From Propionibacteriaceae bacterium (GTDB taxonomy: Bacteria; Actinomycetota; Actinomycetes; Propionibacteriales; Propionibacteriaceae), in contig WQZD01000020.1 of assembly GCA_009780915.1 (NCBI GenBank), forward strand, positions 1-45,000: a stretch of DNA of 45,000 bases, read 5' to 3'. Positions 1 to 11,059 of the stretch are shown here, piece by piece (within the stretch, counting starts at the first letter, position 1; every line of letters starts with the position of its first letter). Both the position numbers and the translations under genes were made by a program. The notes beneath the pieces are model-generated. The model was not told the DNA's origin. It saw only the letters and a list, made by a program, of their open reading frames with translations, and did not search any database.

Positions 1-1857
1 CGCCTGAAAATCATAGGTGATGCCCACCCACGTGCGGGTCATCATATGCAACGTGTTGAACGCGGCGATATTCCCCGACGTGACCCCATCGTCATACCCC
101 GCATACGGATACCCATTGTCCCCAATACTCATATTCGGAGCACCCTGCTCCACCCCCACCAACGACACCGCCGCCGGAGCGACATCCACCGTCGGATCAA
201 TCCTCACCGGGAACACCCGCCCAGGGTCAGCCAACCACGACTGATCCACACAGATCGTCGCCATCGCCGACACCCCCGAACCCGTCGTGACCATCGACAC
301 CCCCGACGACACCACGCCCGCCCCATCGACCATCGCCGGAGCCACCAAGGCGAACACCACATCACCCGACACGACACCCCCCGACGACCGTGTCGCCCGC
401 GCCGCCACCGTGCCCACCGCCTCCGACCCCACCACCAGGCCACTATCCGCCCTCACCGTGAACGAGACATCCGGAACCACGACCAAGTGGTTGACGACAA
501 TGTCCTCCTTGACCACCGACCCGACCAACGTGTACTGCACATCAATCCCCGCATACACATCATTGAACACAATCGCATTACCCCTCGCCACCGGACGAGA
601 ATAATCCCCACTGACAGGGATCACCTCCAACTCGTACCCACCACGAGCGAACACCACACCATGACCCGCATCCATCACCGCCGGAATCGACACCCGGAAA
701 TCATTCGCCGCATTCGTGAACGACACCACGCCGTTTTGATTGCCCGGCACCAAAGTGTTGTCCACCACCTGGGTCACACCATCAGCATCCACATACGTGG
801 CCTGCACCCCACCCAACACCGTCGAATACGACCGAGGCCCCGTCCGATACGTCACCGACCCGGCGTCAGCCGACACCACCGGCCCCGGCGCGACCGGGGC
901 AGAATAATACGGCTGAGGATCACGCAACACCACATCCACAGCCGACCCACCCACAGGCACACTGTTCGTCGCCGCCCCACCCGGCTGCGGAACCGCCGAC
1001 TCCACCGGCGACACCGCAGGAGCATCCACCGGTTTGGCATGCGCCACCCCAGACGGGCCCACACCCACCACCAACGCCACACCGACCACCACCACAACAC
1101 ACCCCATCACCACCCGACGAACAGGCCACACACCACCCAACGCCCGCGCCGGGCGAACCGCACGCCGAGCCCGCGACAACAACCAGACACCCATACCCGG
1201 GCCACCGGCACGAGCGAACACTGTCACGCTGACACACAAACCCACCCCCACCACGACAACCAACCCGACCACCCGGACAACCCACCACACCATGCCACTG
1301 CCCAGACTCGCGAGCCGCCACACCCCGACCGCCACAACAGACGTGACAACCACCACCAGCAACGGCGCATACACCCGACCCAGACGACGCACCGTCGCCC
1401 GTGACCAGACCCACACACCATCCATGCCCCACAACACGATCGACAACAACACCGGCACGACCAACACAGCCACCACCCACGCGACCAAGTCGACCACCAC
1501 ATGCAGCCTCGGCACCGGGACCCCGCCCACCATCCCCACCACCAGACCCGTCACACCAGTCACAGCACCCACCACAACCAGCAGCGCCACCGCCAACCCA
1601 ACCCCGCCCGCGACACGCGCAGGCCGCACCCGCCCCGACGTATGACGAAGACGACGAGACGCCGAACCCAGCACCCCCACAACCACAACCACCCCGACGA
1701 CAAGGAACCACGACCACCCGACCACCAACCACACCCGTCCCACCGCAACAGCCGCCAACAAACCAGGAAGACCGACCACACTGACCGACACCCCCACACC
1801 AGCCGCCACAAAACAGCACACAACAACAAACACGTCACGGAAAGCCAGCCTGACCAC
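1..1857 (-). CDS. Large surface protein with multi-membrane N-terminus and DNRLRE/RHS-type region (3' end outside window)
   Basis: The frame has no stop from a GTG at 1857 (purine-rich AAAGGGGG just upstream) to base 1, giving 619 codons and running off the left edge. Residues 1-270 carry about seven very Val-rich hydrophobic segments (roughly 10-30, 42-63, 85-112, 120-144, 163-180, 190-214, 249-268), ending in a signal-peptide-like stretch with an AHA site near 275. Residues 280-619 look extracellular and match, from memory, the region that precedes RHS/YD repeats in actinobacterial WapA-like and DNRLRE proteins (SFTNAANDFRVSIP, AGIDVQYTL, VKEDIVVN, FPVRIDPTVDV). I infer an exported wall protein, possibly a polymorphic toxin; the C-terminal part that would show this is missing. 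A shorter start at 1107 (ATG, before the signal-like stretch) would make residues 1-250 a separate membrane unit. Confidence 0.75.
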   Translation of the reverse strand, partial: MVRLAFRDVFVVVCCFVAAGVGVSVSVVGLPGLLAAVAVGRVWLVVGWSWFLVVGVVVVVGVLGSASRRLRHTSGRVRPARVAGGVGLAVALLVVVGAVTGVTGLVVGMVGGVPVPRLHVVVDLVAWVVAVLVVPVLLSIVLWGMDGVWVWSRATVRRLGRVYAPLLVVVVTSVVAVGVWRLASLGSGMVWWVVRVVGLVVVVGVGLCVSVTVFARAGGPGMGVWLLSRARRAVRPARALGGVWPVRRVVMGCVVVVVGVALVVGVGPSGVAHAKPVDAPAVSPVESAVPQPGGAATNSVPVGGSAVDVVLRDPQPYYSAPVAPGPVVSADAGSVTYRTGPRSYSTVLGGVQATYVDADGVTQVVDNTLVPGNQNGVVSFTNAANDFRVSIPAVMDAGHGVVFARGGYELEVIPVSGDYSRPVARGNAIVFNDVYAGIDVQYTLVGSVVKEDIVVNHLVVVPDVSFTVRADSGLVVGSEAVGTVAARATRSSGGVVSGDVVFALVAPAMVDGAGVVSSGVSMVTTGSGVSAMATICVDQSWLADPGRVFPVRIDPTVDVAPAAVSLVGVEQGAPNMSIGDNGYPYAGYDDGVTSGNIAAFNTLHMMTRTWVGITYDFQA

Positions 1858-1894
1858 GGTGGTCCCCCTTTGGATCATCCAGCGACAATCCTAT

Positions 1895-1920
1895 TATCAC
1901 GAACCCCACGATCCGTGATA
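1895..1920. promoter_or_regulatory. Interrupted dyad upstream of the surface-protein gene
   Basis: Seven-base arms TATCACG and CGTGATA face each other across 12 bases, 38 bases before the GTG start at 1857. On the minus strand the proximal arm runs into a GATAAT-like -10 element. It could be an operator; nothing identifies the regulator. Confidence 0.35.
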
Positions 1921-2054
1921 GCGCCACATTCATGAGACACACGACCTGCACACACTGGCGCCACTCGTGTACACCCACCTGAGGGGCGCCTAGTGACCAG
2001 CATCTGACAACGTGAAACGACCAGCCCACGACCGTCACCGCTGACAGAAGGAGC

Positions 2055-2083
2055 CTCCTGCCCGACCTGGGGTCACGCAGGAG
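2055..2083 (-). terminator. Possible hairpin at the end of the membrane gene
   Basis: CTCCTGC (2055-2061) pairs with GCAGGAG (2077-2083) across a 15-base loop, overlapping the stop codon of the gene ending at 2073. There is no T-run, so termination is only a guess. Confidence 0.25.
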
Positions 2084-2554
2084 CGACGAGCAGGAAGACC
2101 AGCCAGACGACGAACTGCACCGCCACGCAGGCCAGGGCCACCAGTCGGGCGTTTCGCACGCGCAGGCTCACCTCTCGGTCGGGCCGGCGGAAGCTCAGCG
2201 CGGCCGCCACCCCGGGGACGAGCAGGGCGGACCACGCCAGGTCTAGCAGGCTCGTCTGGATGACGAACTCCACCACGACCAGCATCGCCACGACGCTCCA
2301 GGCCGCCCATGCCCAGCTCAGACGCAGGACATAGGCGACGACGAAGAGCACGGCGGCGATCCCCGCGGAGACCACCAACCCCGTCGTCACAGGAAGACAG
2401 AACCCGGCCTGGTCGGCCCGGCAGGCCCCTGTGCTCTCGACGATGGGGGTGACGATCACCGCGAAGATCCCACCGATCAGCGCGGTCACGACCGCGCCGA
2501 GGTATGAGTAGGCGAACCTCGCAGCTCCCCACGGGGTCTCGCCCACTCGCAGTC

Positions 2555-2558
<4 letters not shown>
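2073..2558 (-). CDS. Small integral membrane protein downstream of aconitase
   Basis: A 161-residue protein starting [10 protein letters not shown]. Its ATG overlaps the aconitase stop by four bases (ATGA), so the two are probably translationally coupled; longer upstream starts would lie inside aconitase. About five hydrophobic segments are seen (near residues 18-40, 56-78, 80-102, 106-124, 140-159), with a short loop after the first containing two Cys ([13 protein letters not shown]). A basic stretch ([15 protein letters not shown]) lies near 125-140. I do not recognise the family and assign no function. Co-transcription with acn is the only contextual hint and may be simple read-through. 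Confidence 0.7.
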
Positions 2559-5143
<2,585 letters not shown>

Positions 5144-5214
5144 AGTTGTCCTTCCTGACTGACATCCTACTGGGTGGGACACCCTGCGAGCATCATTGGG
5201 ATACCACTCATTCT

Positions 5215-6387
5215 TCAGGAGCGTGAGCCCCGCCTGGTGAGGAGCGCCACGCACTCCACATGATGGGTCAAGGGGAACAGGTCGAAGGCCCGCAACCCCT
5301 CCAGGTCATATCCCGCCTGGGCGAACAGGCTCACATCGCGGGCCAGGGCGGCCGGGTCGCAGGCCACATAGACGACCCTCGCCGGCGCCAGGCGGGAGAT
5401 CTCCGCCACGGCCTTCGCGCCCGCGCCCGCCCTCGGAGGGTCGCACACCACGACGTCGACGTCTGGGATGTCCAGGGTCGGCAGGACCCGCGCGACGTCC
5501 CCGTCGAGGCACCTCACCGACAAGTCCCGGGTGTTACGACGCAGGAAGGAGACAGCCCGCGAGGATCCCTCGACTGCGGTCACCTGGTCGCGGGCGACGC
5601 AGGCCAGGGGCACGGTGAACAGCCCCGCGCCCGCGTAGAGGTCCACGACCCGGCCATGGATCTCGCCCACCGCGTCCAAAACGGCGTCGACTAAGACCTC
5701 GGGAGCGTGGCGATGCACCTGCCAGAACCCGTCGGCGGCCACCTCGAACGTCCACGACCCCGCTCGAGCGTGGACGACCTCGGTCACCGTGGCGGACTCC
5801 GGGGCGTCGACGAGCAGGCCCGATCCCGAGGACCGCACGTAGGACCGCGTCCCGTCCGCGCCCGGCGCCCCCGTGGAGATGTCGCGGGCCACCGCCTGCT
5901 GGATCTCCTCGTGGGCCAAGGGCATCTGGTCGATGTCGACGACCCGGTGGGACTTGGCCTCGTACATCCCCAGACGGTGGTCGCGGACCTGGACGGTCAC
6001 ACGGGTGCGCCAGGACAGGCCATGGCGCTCATCGTCCCCCGGCGCGGCCTCCACCTCGACCGGGACGTCCACATGGGCGATCCGTTGCATTTGGGCCGAG
6101 ACGACGTGGGCTTTCCACCGACGGGACGCCTCCAGGCTGACATGGCCCAGATCCACTCCCCCGATCCCCTCGCGCTCGGCCAGGGGCCACACGTGCGGGA
6201 CGCGGTCCGGGGAGGCGGAGCGCACCCCCACGGTGCGCCCGTACCACATCTTCGCCCGTCGGCCCGTGATCTCGACGTCGACGACCTCCCCGGGCAAGGC
6301 GCCGGTGACGAACACGACCATCCCGTCGTGGCGGGCCACGCAGTAGCCTCCGTGGGCGATGTCGGTCGGTGTGAGGGTGAGTGTCAT
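5215..6387 (-). CDS. TrmA/RlmD-family uracil-C5 RNA methyltransferase
   Basis: A SAM-dependent RNA m5U methyltransferase, 390 residues from [14 protein letters not shown]. The ATG overlaps the permease stop by four bases (ATGA). An N-terminal TRAM-like segment (about 1-55, with [15 protein letters not shown] and [12 protein letters not shown]) precedes a central domain and a Rossmann methyltransferase domain with [11 protein letters not shown] (SAM site), [13 protein letters not shown] and [13 protein letters not shown] (catalytic Cys). I see no iron-sulphur Cys cluster of the RlmD type. The pairing with an APC permease and ceoB/ceoC matches mycobacterial Rv2689c. Whether the target is tRNA or 23S rRNA cannot be told from sequence alone. 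Confidence 0.88.
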   Translation of the reverse strand: MTLTLTPTDIAHGGYCVARHDGMVVFVTGALPGEVVDVEITGRRAKMWYGRTVGVRSASPDRVPHVWPLAEREGIGGVDLGHVSLEASRRWKAHVVSAQMQRIAHVDVPVEVEAAPGDDERHGLSWRTRVTVQVRDHRLGMYEAKSHRVVDIDQMPLAHEEIQQAVARDISTGAPGADGTRSYVRSSGSGLLVDAPESATVTEVVHARAGSWTFEVAADGFWQVHRHAPEVLVDAVLDAVGEIHGRVVDLYAGAGLFTVPLACVARDQVTAVEGSSRAVSFLRRNTRDLSVRCLDGDVARVLPTLDIPDVDVVVCDPPRAGAGAKAVAEISRLAPARVVYVACDPAALARDVSLFAQAGYDLEGLRAFDLFPLTHHVECVALLTRRGSRS

Positions 6388-8387
6388 GAGCGCGAGTCCG
6401 TTCCAGGGGAGTAGTGCGGGTCGATTCGGCGGATGCGACCTTCCGCCAGCGCCGAACTGTCGAGTTGATAGGGAACCGAGATCACCATGACCCTCGGCAG
6501 GAGGTGGAGGCGGGCTTTGACCATCAGGGGACTCTGATCGTGCAGCACGCGCTCCCACCAGTGGCCCACGACCAGTTCGGGGACGAACACGCAGACCACG
6601 TCCCGGGGATTGGCCGATCGTATGGACCGGATGTAGTTCACGAGGGGGCTCGTGACCTCGCGGAAGGGCGACGCCAAGACTTTCAGGGGCACGGGGAACT
6701 TCTGGGCCTCCCACGCGGTGAGCAGCTCTTCCGTTTCCTCGGGGTCCACCGACACGGTGACGGCCTCCACGTCCGCCAGGCGCATGGCCCGCGCGACGGC
6801 CACGGCTCGGGCCAGGGGCTTGTCCACGTCGAGGACCCACACCACGGCGCGCACCCGGCTCGGCAAGGCGGTGTCCTGGGGGGTACGCAGCCGTACCTCG
6901 TCCCGGACCCGACCATAGTGACGATGGATGGCTTTCATCAGCACGAAGAGGCAGACCATGGCGAGGATGGCCAGGTAGGCCCCATGGATGAACTTCGAGA
7001 TCAGCACCACCACGAGCACGATCGACGTGCAGGTGAACCCGATGGCGTTGATGACGCGGCTGCGCAGCATCACCGCCCTCGCCGCCTGGTCGGTCTCGAT
7101 CCGCAGGTGCCGGGTCCAGTGCCGCATCATCCCCGCCTGGGAGATCGTGAACGACACGAAGACTCCGACGACGTACAACTGGATGAGCGCGGTGACCGAT
7201 GCGTTGAAGACCAAGACGAGCGCGGCAGCGGCCACCCCCAGCATCATGATCCCGTTGGAGTACGCCAAGCGGTCACCGCGGGTGTGCAGGGCGCGAGGCA
7301 GGAACCCGTCGCGGGCGAGCACCGACCCCAGCGTCGGGAAGCCGTTGAAGGCGGTGTTGGCGGCCAGGAAGAGGACGACCATGGTGGACAAGATGACGAC
7401 CCACATGGCAGGAGGGAAGTCGTGGAAGACCCCTTGGGCGAGTTGCGCCATGACCGTCGGAGTCGGCACGGCGACCGGGCGTCCGTCGAGGGTCAGCGTC
7501 GCGCCGGAGGCCGGATCGACGACTTTCGCCCCCGTCAGACCCGCCAAAGCGATGATCCCCATGAGCATGGTGATGGAGATCCCGCCGAGCAAAGCCAGGG
7601 TCGTGGCCGCGTTGCGGCTCTTGGGAGGCTTGAAGTTCGGGACCCCGTTGGAGATGGCCTCCACGCCGGTCAGGGCCGCGCATCCGGACGAGAAGGCTCG
7701 CGCGACCAGGAAGACGACGGCGAACCCGGTGAACCCCGAGTACGCCGGCGCGGGGGACAGGGAGTACGCGGCCATGGGTCCGGAGATGTCGGCGTGCAAG
7801 ACGTAGTGACGGAAGAGCCCCCAGGCCGAGGTGCCCAAGACGGAGACCATGAACAGGTAGGTCGGGATCGCGAAGAACCGACCCGATTCCTTGACCCCTC
7901 GCAGGTTGATGGTCATGATCGTGAGGATGACCACGGCGGCGGCGATCCCCTCGTGCCCGTGGAGCCAGGTGAGCATCGACTTCGCGTTCTGGATCCCCGA
8001 GGACACCGACACGGCGACGGTCATCACATAGTCCACCAGGAGGGCGCTGGCCACGATCAGCCCCGAGTTCTGCCCGAAGTTGGCCGTCGCCACCTCGTAG
8101 TCCCCTCCGCCGTTCGGGTAGGCGTGGACGGTCTGGCGGTAACTCATGACGACGATGAACATGACGAAGGCGACCATGATCGCGATCTTCCAGTCGAAGA
8201 CCATGCCGGCCATTCCGGCGAGCGACAAGGTGATCAGGATCTCGTCGGGAGCGTACGCCACGGAACTCAGGGCGTCCGAGGCGAAGATCGGCAGAGCGAT
8301 CTTCTTGGCCAACTGCGTCCGCCCCGTCTGGCTGCTCTTCAGCTTGCGTCCGACCAGCACTCGTTTCAGCACGTCCGTAAATCCCAC
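6384..8387 (-). CDS. APC-superfamily permease (Rv2690c-like)
   Basis: A 667-residue integral membrane transporter. The N-terminus has KKIALPIFASDALSSVAYAP, typical of this APC subgroup, then about 12 hydrophobic helices to roughly residue 480, and a soluble C-terminal domain of about 170 residues. It lies divergently beside two TrkA-N/TrkA-C regulators, as in mycobacteria, so it may be the membrane partner they gate; potassium or amino-acid transport are both possible. The annotated start is GTG at 8387 with a poor ribosome site; a second GTG five codons in (V-LKRVLVGRK) resembles the usual family start. The gene ends in an ATGA overlap with the methyltransferase. Confidence 0.88.
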   Translation of the reverse strand: MGFTDVLKRVLVGRKLKSSQTGRTQLAKKIALPIFASDALSSVAYAPDEILITLSLAGMAGMVFDWKIAIMVAFVMFIVVMSYRQTVHAYPNGGGDYEVATANFGQNSGLIVASALLVDYVMTVAVSVSSGIQNAKSMLTWLHGHEGIAAAVVILTIMTINLRGVKESGRFFAIPTYLFMVSVLGTSAWGLFRHYVLHADISGPMAAYSLSPAPAYSGFTGFAVVFLVARAFSSGCAALTGVEAISNGVPNFKPPKSRNAATTLALLGGISITMLMGIIALAGLTGAKVVDPASGATLTLDGRPVAVPTPTVMAQLAQGVFHDFPPAMWVVILSTMVVLFLAANTAFNGFPTLGSVLARDGFLPRALHTRGDRLAYSNGIMMLGVAAAALVLVFNASVTALIQLYVVGVFVSFTISQAGMMRHWTRHLRIETDQAARAVMLRSRVINAIGFTCTSIVLVVVLISKFIHGAYLAILAMVCLFVLMKAIHRHYGRVRDEVRLRTPQDTALPSRVRAVVWVLDVDKPLARAVAVARAMRLADVEAVTVSVDPEETEELLTAWEAQKFPVPLKVLASPFREVTSPLVNYIRSIRSANPRDVVCVFVPELVVGHWWERVLHDQSPLMVKARLHLLPRVMVISVPYQLDSSALAEGRIRRIDPHYSPGTDSRS

Positions 8388-8441
8388 GAGGATGCATCTT
8401 ACGCCGTCGAAGGCTCGCCGTACGAGTGGTCGCGAGCAGAG

Positions 8442-8455
8442 CCGGTGCGCACCGG
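8442..8455. promoter_or_regulatory. 14-base perfect palindrome between divergent permease and ceoB genes
   Basis: CCGGTGCGCACCGG is self-complementary and sits in the 118-base divergent intergenic region, 50 bases before the ceoB start. It could be an operator serving both directions. GC-rich palindromes also arise by chance in such DNA. Confidence 0.3.
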
Positions 8456-8505
8456 TGGTTCTACGCTACTCTTGTGGATGACAGCCCGCGCTCAAGAAGG
8501 GGATC

Positions 8506-9168
8506 ATGCATTACGTCATCATGGGATGTGGACGAGTGGGGTCCAGCCTGGCCCGAGGCCTGGAGAATCGAGGCCACACGGTCGCGGTGATCGATGTGGT
8601 CGTGGACGCTTTCCGCCGCCTGGGACCGAGTTTCCACGGCACGACCGTCAAGGGGGTCGGTTTCGACAGGGATGTGCTGATCACAGCCGGCATCCAACAC
8701 GCCGACGGTTTCGCCGCGGTGTCCAACGGTGACAACTCCAACATCCTGGGCGCCCGTGTGGCCCGGGAGAACTTCGGCGTCGCCAACGTCGTCGCCCGCA
8801 TCTACGACCCGTCGAGGGCGCAGGTGTACGAACGTCTGGGGATCCCGACGGTGGCCACCGTGAGATGGGCCGCCGAGCAGATCATGGGACGGCTGATCGA
8901 TCTGGGACCCGAATTCTTGTGGCGCGACCCGTCGGGGGCTGTGCGCCTCATCCGCGTGTCCTATCACCCCGACTGGGTGGGGACCCCGATCTCGGTGATC
9001 CAGAAGCGCCTGCGCACACCCGTCCCAGCGCTCGCACGTTTCGGCACGGCCATCACCACGGACGACACGACGGTCCTCCAAGAGCATGATCTGCTGTACA
9101 CCATGGTCGACCAGTCCCGGCTCGAGCAGTGCCGTGCCCTGTTGGCCAACCCACCTGACAAGAACTGA
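8506..9168 (+). CDS. ceoB: TrkA-family K+ uptake regulator, CeoB-like
   Basis: A 220-residue cytosolic regulator. The N-terminal Rossmann TrkA-N domain carries MGCGRVGSSLARGLENRGH (NAD(H)/nucleotide loop) and AVID (acidic residue after beta-2). A TrkA-C domain covers about 140-215. The ATG has an AAGGGG ribosome site. The second TrkA protein follows 12 bases later, and the permease is divergent. CeoB/CeoC pairs are the actinobacterial equivalent of the two-lobed TrkA, binding a membrane K+ or cation transporter and sensing NAD(H) or cyclic dinucleotides. The ligand here is unknown. Confidence 0.9.
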   Translation: MHYVIMGCGRVGSSLARGLENRGHTVAVIDVVVDAFRRLGPSFHGTTVKGVGFDRDVLITAGIQHADGFAAVSNGDNSNILGARVARENFGVANVVARIYDPSRAQVYERLGIPTVATVRWAAEQIMGRLIDLGPEFLWRDPSGAVRLIRVSYHPDWVGTPISVIQKRLRTPVPALARFGTAITTDDTTVLQEHDLLYTMVDQSRLEQCRALLANPPDKN

Positions 9169-9180
9169 GGTGAGACCCCT

Positions 9181-9948
9181 ATGCGCGTGTCTATCGCAGG
9201 CGCCGGCAATGTCGGACGCTACATCGCCCGTGAACTGGTCGAGAACGGTCACCAGGTGCTCTTGATCGACCGGGATCCGAACGCCATCAAGCAGGCATCC
9301 GTGCCCCAGGCGGAATGGCTGCTCGCCGACGCCTGCGAGTTGGACTCGATCACCGAGGCGCATCTGGAGACCTGTGACGTGTCCATCGCCGCCACCGGAG
9401 ACGACAAGGCCAACCTCGTCCACTCGCTGCTGGCGAAGACGGAGTTCGGCGTGCCGCGTACCGTGGGCCGGGTCAACCACCCCGGCAACGAATGGCTCTT
9501 CGACGATGTGTGGGGGGTCGACGTCGCCGTGTCGACTCCGCGCATCATGTGCGCCTTGGCGGAGGAGGCTGTCACCGTGGGCGACCTGGTGCGCCTGTTC
9601 ACCTTCACCAAGGGGTCCACCGACATGGTGGAGATGACCCTGCCGGACTCCAGCCCTCGCCTGGGAATGACCATCGCCGAGATCTCGTGGCCCGGCGAGG
9701 TGGTCCTCGTGGCGTTGATCCGCGACGGGCGCGGCATGGCGCCCCAGCCCGACGTGACCCTGGAAGCTGGCGACGAGTTGCTCTTCCTCGTCCCGCAGGA
9801 GACGGAGAAAGAACTGGCCCGCTTCCTGTCCCCCACAGGCGAGGTGCGCCGCCAGGAGATCACCCCGTTGAGCCCGGGCCCCCATACCCCCTTGCCGGCC
9901 AAAGATCGCCACGCCATCTACGAAGACAGTGTGGACTACGTCTTATAG
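9181..9948 (+). CDS. ceoC: TrkA-family K+ uptake regulator, CeoC-like
   Basis: A 255-residue partner of CeoB. The TrkA-N domain begins MRVSIAGAGNVGRYIAREL (GxGxxG) with DRD after the second strand. The TrkA-C domain lies at about 140-215 (LGMTIAEISWPGEV, LEAGDELLFLVPQETEKEL). A Pro/Arg-rich tail of about 30 residues follows and ends YEDSVDYVL. It sits 12 bases after ceoB behind GAGGTGAG, so the two are surely co-expressed. No TrkH/KtrB channel is in the window; the divergent APC permease is the nearest membrane candidate. Confidence 0.9.
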   Translation: MRVSIAGAGNVGRYIARELVENGHQVLLIDRDPNAIKQASVPQAEWLLADACELDSITEAHLETCDVSIAATGDDKANLVHSLLAKTEFGVPRTVGRVNHPGNEWLFDDVWGVDVAVSTPRIMCALAEEAVTVGDLVRLFTFTKGSTDMVEMTLPDSSPRLGMTIAEISWPGEVVLVALIRDGRGMAPQPDVTLEAGDELLFLVPQETEKELARFLSPTGEVRRQEITPLSPGPHTPLPAKDRHAIYEDSVDYVL

Positions 9949-9984
9949 GGAGTCAGACATCCATGTGAGCTTCTGCGCATACCC

Positions 9985-9990
9985 TATGAT
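9985..9990 (+). promoter_or_regulatory. -10 element for a probably leaderless transcript
   Basis: TATGAT ends six bases before the ATG at 9997 and no Shine-Dalgarno sequence lies between. This fits the leaderless transcripts common in Actinobacteria. The -35 region is poor. Confidence 0.45.
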
Positions 9991-9996
9991 GATGTC

Positions 9997-10629
9997 ATGA
10001 CACAACCTCCTTATGGCCAAGACGGGGGCAACCCCCCGGGCACGCCGCAGTACCCATCTGCACAACCGCCGTATCCCGGCACGTCCTCCGCGCCCTCGTA
10101 CCCGTCGGCGCCCCCTGCCTACCCCTCCGCTCCTCCCCTGTCGACGGGCTACCCCTCCGCGCCGCCCGCGTACCCCTCCGCGCCGACGTACTCCCCCGAG
10201 CCCGCTTATCCGTCGACACCGACGTACGCGTCCGCCCCTGTCCCGGCGTACACGGCGCCGCAGAAGAAGTCGAGCGTGTTGGGTTTCGTCGGGTTGGGCT
10301 TGGTCGTGGTCGCCGGTGTCGTCTTCTTCTTGTGCGGCTTGGCGCTGTACAACACGATCTTCAACATCGCCGGGACAGGTTGGGTGGACAACGGGTCGGT
10401 CGCGTCCATGCCCACGCTGACTCAAGAGCAGGCGAATCAAGTCGCGGGCCCTGGCATCGGCTTGTTGCTCTCGAGCTTGGTGGGGATCACTGGTTTCATC
10501 TTGTCCATCGTGGCGACGGTGCAGAACAAGGGCCGCGTCGCAGCTATCATCGGGATCATCCTGGGCGTCATCGCCCCGTTCACCATCGTGATCGCAGCAG
10601 CCATCTCCATCGCCGCTCACACGGCGTGA
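9997..10629 (+). CDS. Pro/Tyr/Ser-rich membrane protein, DUF4190-like
   Basis: A 210-residue protein. Residues 1-88 form a low-complexity cytosolic or surface tail with repeats of YPSAPPAYPSAPP type. Two membrane hairpins follow: helices near 94-118 and near 150-170 and 180-205, separated by a loop with NGSVASMPTLTQEQA. The layout (Pro-rich tail plus DUF4190/DUF4064-like hydrophobic domain) is common in Actinobacteria, where such proteins have no assigned role. It is probably expressed from its own leaderless promoter just upstream. Confidence 0.75.
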   Translation: MTQPPYGQDGGNPPGTPQYPSAQPPYPGTSSAPSYPSAPPAYPSAPPLSTGYPSAPPAYPSAPTYSPEPAYPSTPTYASAPVPAYTAPQKKSSVLGFVGLGLVVVAGVVFFLCGLALYNTIFNIAGTGWVDNGSVASMPTLTQEQANQVAGPGIGLLLSSLVGITGFILSIVATVQNKGRVAAIIGIILGVIAPFTIVIAAAISIAAHTA

Positions 10630-10678
10630 GACCTCCGGCGCCCAGTCGCGCTGATCGGAGACGGTCGGGTCGGCGCGA

Positions 10679-11059
10679 TCAGGCGTCGACTTCGATCGTG
10701 TACGCGGGGTTGTAGACCACCAGGCTCTGCCCCCACGGCGCGGCCCTGCCCCAGACGCGGAGGGTCGTGCCGACCGTCACTCCCCGGATGTGGGGACGTC
10801 CCATCCATGCCAAGGTGATGTGTCCCGTGCCGTCGAAGAGGTCGGCCTGGAAGCCTTGGGCGCACCCGGCGGGTCCCAACGTCACCGACGCGATCTCGCC
10901 TCGCAGATGGACTCGCTCGCGGCTCTTGACGGACTGGATGGGCTGAGCCCCTGAGGCGATCGTGGTCTCGGCCATCTCCTCGGCCACGAGATCCTCGTCA
11001 CTGGACATGACCCGCGTCACGAAGCCGCGGATCCTCGCCACTGGTCCCCTAGGCGTCAT
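10679..11059 (-). CDS. OB-fold nucleic-acid-binding protein (Rv2694c-like)
   Basis: A 126-residue protein. Its ATG overlaps the DUF3710 stop (ATGA). Residues 40-125 have the strand pattern of an OB fold (VHLRGEIASVTLGP, AGCAQGFQADLFDGTGHITLAWMGR, TTLRVWGRAAPWGQSLVVYNPAY), which in RecG and aminoacyl-tRNA-synthetase-type OB domains binds single-stranded nucleic acid. The N-terminal 40 residues are probably helical. Actinobacterial genomes carry this gene next to DUF3710 and dut. The precise role is unknown; RNA or ssDNA binding is inferred from fold only. Confidence 0.8.
   Translation of the reverse strand: MTPRGPVARIRGFVTRVMSSDEDLVAEEMAETTIASGAQPIQSVKSRERVHLRGEIASVTLGPAGCAQGFQADLFDGTGHITLAWMGRPHIRGVTVGTTLRVWGRAAPWGQSLVVYNPAYTIEVDA

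Noticed and set aside
46-1404. 452-codon open frame on the + strand and several Cys/Gly/Trp-rich minus frames at 852-1838
   Set aside because: The + frame is the complementary codon-aligned shadow of the surface protein. The others have compositions (poly-Arg/His or Cys/Gly/Trp) that fit no protein family.
1835-2038. 67-codon minus-strand frame upstream of the surface protein
   Set aside because: It overlaps the promoter and start region, has no ribosome site and no recognisable features.
6414-8732. 772-codon open frame on the + strand
   Set aside because: It is antisense to the APC permease and has a low-complexity His/Asp/Arg composition.
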